From NCBI GenBank assembly GCA_013823505.1, contig PNMH01000103.1:1-10912 (forward strand): DNA of 10,912 bases, written 5' to 3'. Origin of the DNA: Polaromonas sp. Its GTDB lineage: Bacteria; Pseudomonadota; Gammaproteobacteria; Burkholderiales; Burkholderiaceae. A program made the translations under genes and the position numbers. The number at the start of each line of letters is the position of its first letter. The stretch's first letter is position 1. Below are positions 1 through 7,130 of the stretch, in pieces. The notes under the pieces were generated by a model, which was not told the origin of the DNA, ran no database searches, and saw only the letters and a list, made by a program, of their open reading frames with translations.

Positions 1-160
1 GGTGCAGGGCCACATCAGCGGCGTGGTCGACGTGCCCAACGCCTGCGCCACCCTGTGGCTGCCCACGCAGATCTTCGACTTCGACATCAACCCCAACGCC
101 TCGGGCCCGATCAAGCACCTGGACGGTTCGGTGGTCATGCCCTTGTCGCCGGACCTCTGA
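1..160 (+). CDS. fmdA: Formamidase/acetamidase FmdA, C-terminal end only (5' end outside window)
   Basis: This is the last 52 codons (reading from base 2) of a protein whose start lies before the window. The tail contains GHISGVVDVPNACATLWLP, then FDFDINP and KHLDGSVVMPLSPDL, and ends in TGA at 158-160. From knowledge of the family, this is the conserved C-terminus of the FmdA/AmdA formamidase-acetamidase family, which hydrolyses formamide or short amides to the acid and ammonia in the cytoplasm. The identification is supported by the next gene, fmdB, which starts only 4 bases later, the same order as in the classical formamidase operon of methylotrophs. The active-site region is not in the window, so substrate and intactness cannot be judged. 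A related short-chain amidase of the same family is the main alternative. Confidence 0.88.
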   Translation, partial: VQGHISGVVDVPNACATLWLPTQIFDFDINPNASGPIKHLDGSVVMPLSPDL

Positions 161-164
161 CGCC

Positions 165-506
165 ATGCCGACCTACGACTACGACTGCCCGGCCTGTGGT
201 GGCTTCGATGCGTTTCGCCCCTTGAGCGAACGCAACGAGCCCGTTGCCTGCCCGGACTGCGCCACCGCCTCGCCGCGCGTGTTCGTCACCGCGCCGCGCC
301 TGGCGCTCATGGACAGCGGTACGCGCAGCGCCATGGGCGTCAACGAACGCGCGCGCCACGAGCCCAAACACTCGGGCGACTACGCGCGCCTGAAACACCC
401 GGCCGGCTGCGGCTGCTGCAGCACGAGCCGCAGCAAAGCCACGGTGACCGCACCCAACGGTGCCAAAGCTTTCCCGAGCAAACGCCCCTGGATGATTTCT
501 CACTGA
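165..506 (+). CDS. fmdB: FmdB-family zinc-ribbon protein
   Basis: This 113-residue protein begins [13 protein letters not shown], the hallmark start of the FmdB family. Two Cys pairs (C8/C11 and C29/C32) form a predicted zinc ribbon. A second Cys cluster (GCGCCS) lies near residues 82-87, and the C-terminus is the family-typical [15 protein letters not shown]. FmdB was originally described as a putative regulator of formamidase expression, but its molecular action is not firmly established; metal binding is an inference from the Cys pairs. The gene starts 4 bases after fmdA and ends 13 bases before amiE, so it is certainly cotranscribed with them. The ATG at 165 gives the canonical N-terminus, which settles the start. 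Nothing appears broken. Confidence 0.93.
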   Translation: MPTYDYDCPACGGFDAFRPLSERNEPVACPDCATASPRVFVTAPRLALMDSGTRSAMGVNERARHEPKHSGDYARLKHPAGCGCCSTSRSKATVTAPNGAKAFPSKRPWMISH

Positions 507-519
507 AGGAACCCGAGCC

Positions 520-1560
520 ATGATGCACGGCGACATTTCGAGCAGCAAGGACACGGTCGGTGTGGCCGTGGTCAATTACAAGATGCCGCGTCTGCACACC
601 AAGGCCGAGGTGCTGGACAACGCGCGCAAGATCGCCGACATGGTGGTGGGCATGAAGTCGGGTCTGCCGGGCATGGACCTGGTGATCTTTCCCGAGTACA
701 GCACGCACGGGATCATGTACGACTCGAAGGAGATGTACGACACGGCGGCCACCGTGCCGGGCGCCGAGACCGAGATCTTTGCCGAGGCCTGCCGCAAGGC
801 CAGGGTGTGGGGCGTGTTCTCGCTCACCGGCGAGCAGCACGAGGAGCACCCGTACAAGGCGCCCTACAACACGCTGATCCTGATGAACGACCAGGGTGAG
901 ATCGTGCAGAAGTACCGCAAGATCATGCCGTGGGTGCCCATCGAAGGCTGGTACCCGGGCAACTGCACCTATGTGAGCGAAGGCCCCAAGGGGCTGAAGA
1001 TCAGCTTGATCATTTGCGACGACGGCAACTACCCCGAGATCTGGCGCGACTGCGCCATGAAAGGCGCCGAGCTCATCGTGCGCTGCCAGGGCTACATGTA
1101 CCCCGCGAAAGACCAGCAGGTGCTCATGGCCAAGGCCATGGCCTGGGCCAACAACACCTATGTGGCGGTGGCCAACGCGTCGGGCTTCGACGGTGTGTAC
1201 AGCTACTTCGGCCACAGCGCCATCGTGGGCTTTGATGGCCGCACGCTGGGCGAATGCGGTGAAGAGGACTACGGCATCCAATACGCCGCGCTCTCCACCA
1301 GCCTCATCCGCGACTTCCGCAAGAACGCGCAGAGCGAGAACCATTTGTTCAAGCTGCTGCACCGCGGCTACACCGGCATGATCAATTCGCGCGAAGGCGA
1401 CAAGGGTGCCGCCGCCTGCCCCTACGACTTCTACGCGCGCTGGATCAACGACCCCGAAGGCACGCAGAAGGCGGTGGAGGCGATCACGCGACCCATGGTG
1501 GGCACCGAAGAATGCCCGATCGAGGGCATCCCCAACCCGGACACGGTGGGCCACCGCTGA
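520..1560 (+). CDS. amiE: Aliphatic amidase AmiE (acylamide amidohydrolase)
   Basis: This 346-residue cytoplasmic enzyme of the nitrilase superfamily hydrolyses short aliphatic amides such as acetamide and propionamide to carboxylate plus ammonia. The N-terminus ([24 protein letters not shown]) closely matches Pseudomonas AmiE. The catalytic residues sit at the family's own numbering: E59 (FPEYS), K134 (KYRKIMPW), E142 (PIEGWYPG) and C166 ([13 protein letters not shown]). The ICDDG motif and the length favour AmiE over formamidase AmiF, which has ICHDG. The ATG at 520 follows GAAGGA (505-510) by 9 bases and gives the usual protein length; the adjacent ATG at 523 is less likely. The gene lies in the fmdA-fmdB operon, and the next gene begins 6-9 bases after its stop, so amidase and ATPase are translated from one message. 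Confidence 0.96.
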   Translation: MMHGDISSSKDTVGVAVVNYKMPRLHTKAEVLDNARKIADMVVGMKSGLPGMDLVIFPEYSTHGIMYDSKEMYDTAATVPGAETEIFAEACRKARVWGVFSLTGEQHEEHPYKAPYNTLILMNDQGEIVQKYRKIMPWVPIEGWYPGNCTYVSEGPKGLKISLIICDDGNYPEIWRDCAMKGAELIVRCQGYMYPAKDQQVLMAKAMAWANNTYVAVANASGFDGVYSYFGHSAIVGFDGRTLGECGEEDYGIQYAALSTSLIRDFRKNAQSENHLFKLLHRGYTGMINSREGDKGAAACPYDFYARWINDPEGTQKAVEAITRPMVGTEECPIEGIPNPDTVGHR

Positions 1561-1566
1561 GGCGCA

Positions 1567-2385
1567 GTGGTGACGGTCGAACAAGCCGATCCGCTGGCGG
1601 CCTGGCGACTGCGCGAGGAGCCGTACTACGAGCCGGTGGGCAACGAGATCGCGGCTTTCGAGGCCGCTCGAAGCGCGCGCCTGCCGGTGCTGCTGAAAGG
1701 CCCCACCGGTTGCGGCAAAACACGCTTCGTGGAACACATGGCCTGGCGCCTGAAGCTGCCGCTGGTGACCGTGGCCTGCCATGAAGACCTGACCGCCAGC
1801 GACCTCGCAGGCCGATGGCTTCTGGATGAAAAGGGCACTCGCTGGCTCGACGGTCCGCTGGCCCTGGCCGCGCGCCACGGCGCGCTGTGTTACCTCGACG
1901 AGCTGCTCGAAGCCCGCTCCGACACCACGGTGCTGTTGCACCCGCTGGCCGACACGCGCCGCGTGTTGCCGCTGGAGCGCTGCGGTGAGTTGCTGCACGC
2001 GCATCCGGACTTTCAGTTGGTGGTCAGCTACAACCCCGGCTACCAGGGCTTGCACAAAAGCCTCAAGCCTTCCACCCGCCAGCGGTTTGTAGCCCTGGGT
2101 TTTGACCACCCCGAGCCGTCGGTGGAGGCGACGATCGTGGCCCAGGAAGGCGGGGTGGATGAAGCGCTCGCCCTGCGCCTGGTGCAGCTGGCCGTGCGTA
2201 CCCGGCGCATGACCGACGCGGGATTGAACGAGGGCGCTTCCACCCGCATGCTGGTGCACGCCGCGTTGCTGGTGCGCGCGGGTCTCACGCACCAGGCCGC
2301 GGCCCTGCAGGCGGTGGCCGATCCGCTGAGCGACGAGCCCGACGTGCTCGCGGCCCTGCACGGGCTGGTGCTTGCCAGCTTCTGA
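1567..2385 (+). CDS. CbbQ/NirQ/NorQ-type AAA+ ATPase (MoxR class)
   Basis: The protein has 272 residues. It carries a Walker A at 45-52 (GPTGCGKT), the family block ACHEDLTASDLAGRWLLD at about 70-87, a Walker B at 107-112 (LCYLDE), sensor-1 N156 in SYNPGYQ, candidate arginine fingers R171/R173, and R227 in STRMLV as a sensor-2 candidate. These features place it with CbbQ, NirQ, NorQ and GvpN. Known members form hexameric ATPases that, with a VWA partner, reactivate RuBisCO or mature nitric oxide reductase. The next gene is that VWA partner, but no RuBisCO or NO-reductase gene is in the window; the upstream genes are amidases. The start is GTG 1567 or GTG 1570: GAGG at 1559-1562, overlapping the amiE stop, is better spaced (7 bases) for 1570. 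The client protein is unknown; an amidase-operon role is inferred from position only. Confidence 0.9.
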   Translation: MVTVEQADPLAAWRLREEPYYEPVGNEIAAFEAARSARLPVLLKGPTGCGKTRFVEHMAWRLKLPLVTVACHEDLTASDLAGRWLLDEKGTRWLDGPLALAARHGALCYLDELLEARSDTTVLLHPLADTRRVLPLERCGELLHAHPDFQLVVSYNPGYQGLHKSLKPSTRQRFVALGFDHPEPSVEATIVAQEGGVDEALALRLVQLAVRTRRMTDAGLNEGASTRMLVHAALLVRAGLTHQAAALQAVADPLSDEPDVLAALHGLVLASF

Positions 2386-4054
2386 AGCCGACGTCGTGCG
2401 CGCCAACGCCGACCCGCAGGTCACCGTGCCGCTGGTGGCGCGCGCGCTCTGGGGCGATGCGATCGATGTGAGTGCGGTGTCTGGCGGCGAGCCCCTCACG
2501 CAGCGGGCGGTGCTCACGCGGCCCGTGCCCAGCCAGACCGATGACCGTTGGGTGCTGCACCTGCCTGCAATGGACGCGGACAGCGCGCTCGACCTTGCGC
2601 TCGCGCTGGCTTGCCACGCTGCAGCCCACCGCCAGTTCGGCGGTCCACCCCAGCCGCGTGCAGGGCTCAAGCCCATCCAGCAGGTGCTGCTGGGCGTGCT
2701 GGAAGATGCGCGCGTGGAATGGCTCGCGCTGCAGGAGTTGCCCGGCCTGCGGGCGGTGTGGTGGCCCTTTCACACCGGCGAGGCGGCGTTGCGTGGCAAC
2801 GGGTTTGACGACCTGCTCGCGCGCCTCTCGGCCAGCCTGCTCGACCCCGACTCAACGGAGCTGCATCCCTGGGTGGCGCGCGTTCGCCGGCTGTTCTTTG
2901 AAACCGATGGCCGCACGTTGGCCCTGCGGACGCCGCAGGCCGTTCGCGAAGCCGCGTCCACGCTGGGCCACGACATCGGCCAGATGCGCCTGCCGTTCAA
3001 CGCGCGCACCTACGGCGTGCACGCTGCTTACCGCGACGACAACAGCCACCTCTGGCTGCCCGACGACAGCCTGCCAACCTCCGATCTGTCGTTGACGCTG
3101 GACGCCGAGCCGCTGCGCGAGGAGGGCGGTGCCGCCCACACCGCCGACGAACAGCCCGCACCGCTGGAGCCCAGCGCGGTCCACTCCGAGTGGGACCACC
3201 GCATCCGCCGTTACCGGGCCGACTGGTGCAGCGTGTACACGCCCGCACCGCCGGTGGGGCCCGCGCTGCCTGTGCCCACCGCTGCAGCGGGCGAAGCCCG
3301 GCGGCTGGCGCAGCGCATCGCCGGTCTGCGGGGGCGGCCGCAACGCGCGGGCGGGCGCGACCACGCCGGCGAGAGCCTGCATGCCCAGGCGCTGGTGGAT
3401 GCGGGCGTGGACCAGCGCCTGGGCCGCCCACCCGACCCGCGCATCCACCAGCGCTGGCAGCGCCTGCACACGCCGCTGGCGGTGTTGCTGCTGGTGGATG
3501 CCTCGCGCTCCACCGCAAGCCCGGGTTGGGCGGGTTCTGCGTCGGTGTTGCACGACATGCAGGCCAGCGCCCTCGCCACCGCGCTCGCCCTGCAGTCACT
3601 GGGTCATCGCACCGCCGTGTCGGCCTTCTCCAGCCATGGCCGCCACCGGGTGTTCATGCCCAGCCTCAAGGCCTGGGGTGAACCGTTGAAGGGCCGTGCA
3701 CTGCCGCCGCTGCCCAGCGAGGGCTCCACCCGCCTGGGCACGGTGCTGCGCCACGGCCTGCACCTGTGCCGGGTCGATGCGCAGCAGCACCCCGGCTGGC
3801 GACGCTTGATCCTGCTGGTGACCGATGGCGAACTGCACGACGTGGACGTGCACGACCCGGCTTACCTCGGGGCCGACCTGCAGCGCGCGCTGCTCGAAGC
3901 CGCACGCCAGGGCGTGGGTGTGGGCAGCCTGCTGTGGACGGGCACCCAGCCGCGCGCCGCCGACCCCGCGTTCGACCACGCCAGCCGCTACCGCGTGCAG
4001 CACCAACGTGGGTTCGAACAGGGCGTGGTCGCACTGCTGCGCGCGCTGCTTTAG
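2372..4054 (+). CDS. CbbO/NorD-like VWA-domain protein, partner of the upstream AAA+ ATPase
   Basis: This protein has about 560 residues. The N-terminal half contains the CbbO/NorD-type segment HAAAHRQFGG followed by GLKPIQQVLLGVLEDARVEW (about 82-117). The middle (about 245-330) is Pro/Ala/Arg-rich and probably flexible. The C-terminal von Willebrand A domain (about 368-560) has a complete MIDAS metal site: DASRS (D376, S378, S380), T453 in GSTRLG, and D485 in VTDGE. In known pairs the VWA protein is the adaptor that links the CbbQ/NorQ ATPase to its client. The TTG start at 2372 overlaps the ATPase gene by 14 bases; the alternative GTG at 2396 would leave a 10-base gap and shorten the protein by 8 residues. 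Either way the two are translationally coupled. It is the last gene of the operon, and no clear terminator follows. Confidence 0.88.
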   Translation: MPASEADVVRANADPQVTVPLVARALWGDAIDVSAVSGGEPLTQRAVLTRPVPSQTDDRWVLHLPAMDADSALDLALALACHAAAHRQFGGPPQPRAGLKPIQQVLLGVLEDARVEWLALQELPGLRAVWWPFHTGEAALRGNGFDDLLARLSASLLDPDSTELHPWVARVRRLFFETDGRTLALRTPQAVREAASTLGHDIGQMRLPFNARTYGVHAAYRDDNSHLWLPDDSLPTSDLSLTLDAEPLREEGGAAHTADEQPAPLEPSAVHSEWDHRIRRYRADWCSVYTPAPPVGPALPVPTAAAGEARRLAQRIAGLRGRPQRAGGRDHAGESLHAQALVDAGVDQRLGRPPDPRIHQRWQRLHTPLAVLLLVDASRSTASPGWAGSASVLHDMQASALATALALQSLGHRTAVSAFSSHGRHRVFMPSLKAWGEPLKGRALPPLPSEGSTRLGTVLRHGLHLCRVDAQQHPGWRRLILLVTDGELHDVDVHDPAYLGADLQRALLEAARQGVGVGSLLWTGTQPRAADPAFDHASRYRVQHQRGFEQGVVALLRALL

Positions 4055-4093
4055 CTCCGCATCGCACCCGGATGGGGCCGCGCAGGGCAGGAC

Positions 4094-4127
4094 TTCATGA
4101 ATCGATGGCATCGATCGAGTTCATGAA
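4094..4127. promoter_or_regulatory. Candidate operator: nested palindromes before the CoA-transferase operon
   Basis: Two identical 8-base palindromes TTCATGAA (4094-4101 and 4120-4127) flank an inverted repeat ATCGATGGCATCGAT (4101-4115), whose inner 13 bases (4102-4114) fit the LysR-type pattern T-N11-A. The element lies about 85-118 bases before the CoA-transferase start, in a 157-base non-coding gap. A 13-base core, ATGGCATCGATCG (4105-4117), recurs with one mismatch at 9205-9217, just upstream of the lysR gene. The symmetry is seen directly; binding by that regulator is inferred. Confidence 0.6.
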
Positions 4128-4137
4128 AAACAATCAC

Positions 4138-4166
4138 TTTCAAGTGTTGAACTTCGCCCCTACAGT
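4138..4166 (+). promoter_or_regulatory. Candidate weak promoter with overlapping palindrome TTCAAGTGTTGAA
   Basis: TTTCAA (4138-4143) and TACAGT (4161-4166) are separated by 17 bases and could be -35 and -10 elements; the -35 is poor (3 of 6), as expected for an activator-dependent promoter. A perfect 5-3-5 palindrome, TTCAAGTGTTGAA (4139-4151), again T-N11-A, overlaps the -35. If transcription starts near 4173, this box is centred near -28 and the upstream palindrome near -65, the spacing usual for LysR-type activation and recognition sites. This is an inference from spacing. Confidence 0.4.
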
Positions 4167-4194
4167 CGCCCCCAGGCCATACAGGCCACAGAAC

Positions 4195-4207
4195 AAACAG
4201 GAGACAA
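4195..4207 (+). promoter_or_regulatory. Ribosome binding site of the CoA-transferase gene
   Basis: AAACAGGAGACAA precedes ATG 4212, with the GGAG core (4200-4203) 8 bases from the start. The same 13 bases occur before the Bug-type binding protein gene at 7241-7253, so the first and last genes of this unit have near-identical translation signals, stronger than those of the two genes between them. Confidence 0.75.
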
Positions 4208-4211
4208 GCGC

Positions 4212-5375
4212 ATGCACAAAGTCCTCAGCGGCATCCGGGTGCTGGAGCAAGGCACGTTCATCACCGGGCCCGCCGCGGGCATGTTCCTCGCCGACCTCGG
4301 TGCCGAGGTGATCAAGATGGAACAACCGGGCACGGGAGACCCCTTCCGTTCGTTCAAGGGCGGGCTCTACAGCCCGCATTTCCAGACCTACAACCGCAAC
4401 AAGCGCAGCATCACGCTCAACCCGAAACTGCCGCAGGACGCGGCTGTGTTTGACGAGCTGGTGAAGGACGTGGATGTGTACATCCAGAACTTCCGCCCGG
4501 GTGCGGCGGACCGGCTGGGTGCGGGCGAAGCGAGGCTGCGCGAGCTCAACCCCCGGCTCATTTACTGCGCCATCAGCGGCTTTGGCCAGACGGGACCCGC
4601 CGCGGGCCGCCCGGCCTACGACTCGGTGGCGCAGGCCGCCAGCGGTTTCCTCAAGCTGCTGGTGAACCCCGGCAACCCGCGCGTGGTGGGCCCGGCGGTG
4701 GCCGACGCCATGACCGGCATTTACGCCGCCTACGGCATCCTGGGCGCGCTGGTGGAGCGCAGCCGAACGGGGGTGGGGCGCAAGGTCGAGGTGTCGATGC
4801 TGGAGGCCATGTGTCACTTCAACCTCGATGCCTTCACCCACTATTTTTCCGAGAACGAGATCATGGGTCCGTTCAGCCGCCCGAGCGTGTCGCAGTCGTA
4901 CGTGCTGGAGTGCGCCGATGGCTTGTGGATCGCCTTGCACATGTCCTCACCCGAAAAATTCTGGCAGGGCCTGGCCAACGCCATCGAGCGCCCGACGCTG
5001 TTCGACGATGCGCGCTTTGCCACGCGTGACGCTCGCATTGCCCACCAGGACGAACTGATCGTCTTGCTGGGCGGCCTGTTCCGGCAGCACGACCGGGCCA
5101 CCTGGTGCCAGCGCCTGGAGGCCGAAGACGTGCCGCACGCCCCGATGTACGACACCCAGGAAGCCATGGAGGACCCGCAGGCCAAGCACCTGCAGCTCAA
5201 GGTGAGCGCACCCCACCCCGAAGGCGGTGAGTGGCACACCATCCGTTCGCCGGTGAGCTTTGACGGCGAGCGCGCGCTCGACGTGACGGCACCACCCACG
5301 CTGGGCGCCGACAACGACGCCATTGTCGGACCCATCCGTGAGCGCCTGCGCACCGCCAGCCCCACACCCGCCTGA
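4212..5375 (+). CDS. CaiB/BaiF (class III) CoA-transferase
   Basis: This 387-residue cytoplasmic enzyme of the formyl-CoA transferase family moves CoA between carboxylic acids. The N-terminus is diagnostic: LSGIRVLEQGTFITGPAAGM, then LADLGAEVIKMEQPGTGDPFR at about 26-46. NRNKRSITLN is at 61-70, and the conserved ISGFGQTGP lies at about 121-129. The catalytic Asp that forms the acyl anhydride is D165 in GPAVADAMTGIYAAYG. Length is normal (family about 380-430). It is the first gene of the second operon, preceded by the palindromic control region and a good ribosome binding site, and followed after 33 bases by an intradiol dioxygenase and then a citryl-CoA-lyase-like gene. Inference: it activates a carboxylic acid formed in the same pathway so that the lyase-like protein can act on the thioester. 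The acid and the CoA donor cannot be read from the sequence. Confidence 0.93.
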   Translation: MHKVLSGIRVLEQGTFITGPAAGMFLADLGAEVIKMEQPGTGDPFRSFKGGLYSPHFQTYNRNKRSITLNPKLPQDAAVFDELVKDVDVYIQNFRPGAADRLGAGEARLRELNPRLIYCAISGFGQTGPAAGRPAYDSVAQAASGFLKLLVNPGNPRVVGPAVADAMTGIYAAYGILGALVERSRTGVGRKVEVSMLEAMCHFNLDAFTHYFSENEIMGPFSRPSVSQSYVLECADGLWIALHMSSPEKFWQGLANAIERPTLFDDARFATRDARIAHQDELIVLLGGLFRQHDRATWCQRLEAEDVPHAPMYDTQEAMEDPQAKHLQLKVSAPHPEGGEWHTIRSPVSFDGERALDVTAPPTLGADNDAIVGPIRERLRTASPTPA

Positions 5376-5408
5376 GATGCCCCCGAGAACAACGTAAAGA
5401 GAGACCAC

Positions 5409-6311
5409 ATGAATCCATCGAACGAAAACGAACTGACCCAGGCGGTGCTGGAGCGCCTCAGCGGTGCCTCCGATCCGCGCTTCGCGCAGGTCATGACCTC
5501 GCTGATCAACCACCTGCACGCCTTCATCCGCGAGGTGGACCTCAAGCCCGACGAGTGGATGAACGGCATCCAGTTCCTCACGGCGGTGGGACAGGCGTGT
5601 GACGACAAGCGACAGGAGTTCATCCTCCTGTCCGATACGCTGGGCGCGTCGATGATGGTGGTGATGCTGGACCAGGCGCGTGCCATGGCGAAAGACCGCG
5701 CCCGCCTGAACGCCACCGAAGCCACCGAGGCCACCCACGCCACGGTGCAGGGCCCCTACTACTGGGAAGGCGCACCCGAGCTGCCGCTGGGCGCCAACAT
5801 CGCCGAGGGCGTGGTGGGCGAGCCCACCTTCTACAGCGGACGCATCTTCGACACCGCCGGCCAGCCGCTCAAGGGCGCCTTGCTCGACATCTGGTCGGGC
5901 GACGGGGAAGGCAACTACGACATGCAGATCGCCGGTGCCGGCATGGCCGCGCGTGCGCGCATCCGGACCGACGACCAGGGCCGCTACTGGTTCTGGTCCA
6001 TCCGGCCTTCGTACTACCCGGTGCCGGTGGACGGCCCGGTGGGGCGCATGCTCGACGGCATGGGACGCCACCCCAACCGCCCCGGTCACATCCACATGGT
6101 GGTGTCCGCCACCGGGCACGTGCCCGTGACCACCCACCTGTTCGTGGCCAACAGCCCCTACCTCGACTCCGACGCGGTGTTCGGCGTTCGGCCCAGCCTG
6201 ATCGTGGAGTACGAATCGCACCCCGCCGGCCAGGCGCCCGATGGTCGTGTGATGGACAGCACCTACTGGTCTGCCCACTACGACTTCCACCTTGAGCCCC
6301 AGGCCGCCTGA
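5409..6311 (+). CDS. Intradiol ring-cleavage dioxygenase (catechol/hydroxyquinol 1,2-dioxygenase type)
   Basis: This 300-residue non-haem Fe(III) enzyme opens an aromatic ring between two adjacent hydroxyls to give a muconate-type diacid. Residues 1 to about 110 form the helical N-terminal dimer domain found in catechol and hydroxyquinol 1,2-dioxygenases and absent from protocatechuate 3,4-dioxygenase subunits. The catalytic barrel follows GPYYWEGAPELPLG (115-128). The four iron ligands are recognisable: Y170 (GNYDMQ), Y203 (SYYPVPVDGP), H227 and H229 (NRPGHIHMVVSATGH). The YPVP form resembles hydroxyquinol-type enzymes rather than CatA. No muconate cycloisomerase or maleylacetate reductase is nearby; the neighbours are a CoA-transferase and a citryl-CoA-lyase-like gene. 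The substrate is therefore probably not simple catechol of the beta-ketoadipate pathway, but this is inferred. The ATG at 5409 has a weak purine-rich leader (AAAGAGAG). Confidence 0.9.
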   Translation: MNPSNENELTQAVLERLSGASDPRFAQVMTSLINHLHAFIREVDLKPDEWMNGIQFLTAVGQACDDKRQEFILLSDTLGASMMVVMLDQARAMAKDRARLNATEATEATHATVQGPYYWEGAPELPLGANIAEGVVGEPTFYSGRIFDTAGQPLKGALLDIWSGDGEGNYDMQIAGAGMAARARIRTDDQGRYWFWSIRPSYYPVPVDGPVGRMLDGMGRHPNRPGHIHMVVSATGHVPVTTHLFVANSPYLDSDAVFGVRPSLIVEYESHPAGQAPDGRVMDSTYWSAHYDFHLEPQAA

Positions 6312-6323
6312 CGAGAACACCCC

Positions 6324-7130
6324 ATGAAAATCGGCAAAGAAACCGTTCCCCGCACCGCCATCTGCACGTCCGACGAGAACACCATCGTCGTGCGTGGCCA
6401 GGACCTGTGCCAGGACCTGATCGGCCACCTGTCCTTTGCGGACTACTTCTTCCTGCTGCTCACCGGGCGCAAGCCCGACGCCGCCTGCAGCGCGGTGCTC
6501 AACGCGACCCTGGTGGCAATCGCCGAACACGGCTTCGTGCCCAGCGTGCAGGCGAGCCGCATGACCTTTGCCGCAGCGCCCGATGCGCTGCAAGGCGCGG
6601 TGGCCGCCGGCATCCTGGGTTGCGGCTCGGTGATCCTGGGCGCGTCTGAAACCGCCGGGCGCCTGTTTGCCAGCGTGGCTGCGCGCATGGACGCCGGCGT
6701 GTCCCTGGACGACGCGGCCACCGAGGCCATCACCGAACTCAAGGCCGCGCGCCGCGCCATTCCGGGCTACGGCCACCCGCTGCACAAGGCCCGCGACCCG
6801 CGCGTGGACCGCCTCATCGAGGTGGCCACCCAGGCCGGCGCCGACCTGCGCTACGTGCACATCGCCCAGGCGCTGGAGCGCGTGATCCCCGGCATCGTTG
6901 GCCGCGACCTGCGCATGAACGTGTCGGCCGCGATTCCTGCGGTGCTCATGGGTGTGGGTTTCCCGGTGGTGTCGTTGCGCGGTGTGCCCATCCTGGCGCG
7001 CACGGCCGGCCTCATCGCCCACTTGGCTGAAGAGGCCGAGCAGCCCAGCGGTTTTGCGCTGTCCTACCAGGCCACGCGCGAACTGCAGTACGACGGTGTG
7101 CTGCCTGACGGCTTCGGTGCGCACACATGA
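6324..7130 (+). CDS. Citryl-CoA lyase-like protein (citrate synthase superfamily), catalytic Asp replaced
   Basis: This 268-residue protein matches the short, single-domain citryl-CoA lyase / ATP-citrate lyase C-terminal type. VVRGQDLCQDLIGHLSFADYF is near 22-42, followed by the LLLTGRKP turn, and IPGYGHPLHKARDPR (146-160) corresponds to the GFGHRVYK active-site His loop of citrate synthase, giving H151. LARTAGLIAHLAEE lies at 224-237. In citrate synthase the catalytic Asp sits in the motif NVD; aligned without gaps to E. coli citrate synthase, this protein reads NVS, so S201 (codon 6924-6926) replaces it. Family knowledge suggests cleavage of a beta-hydroxyacyl-CoA into acetyl-CoA and a keto acid, but without the Asp the mechanism or reaction must differ. 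The gene begins 12 bases after the dioxygenase and shares its operon. Confidence 0.85.
   Translation: MKIGKETVPRTAICTSDENTIVVRGQDLCQDLIGHLSFADYFFLLLTGRKPDAACSAVLNATLVAIAEHGFVPSVQASRMTFAAAPDALQGAVAAGILGCGSVILGASETAGRLFASVAARMDAGVSLDDAATEAITELKAARRAIPGYGHPLHKARDPRVDRLIEVATQAGADLRYVHIAQALERVIPGIVGRDLRMNVSAAIPAVLMGVGFPVVSLRGVPILARTAGLIAHLAEEAEQPSGFALSYQATRELQYDGVLPDGFGAHT

Noticed and set aside
520..1560. Formamidase AmiF as the identity of the second amidase
   Set aside because: The N-terminus, ICDDG around Cys166 and PIEGWYPG match AmiE; AmiF has ICHDG and a different start.
340..2676. A 778-codon open frame on the minus strand across the amidase operon
   Set aside because: It lies opposite well-identified genes, has low-complexity His/Arg/Gly-rich composition and no recognisable domain; it is a product of high GC codon bias.
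4037..4085. Inverted repeat CTGCGCG / CGCGCAG at the end of the VWA gene as a terminator
   Set aside because: The loop is about 35 bases and no T-run follows, so it does not look like an intrinsic terminator.
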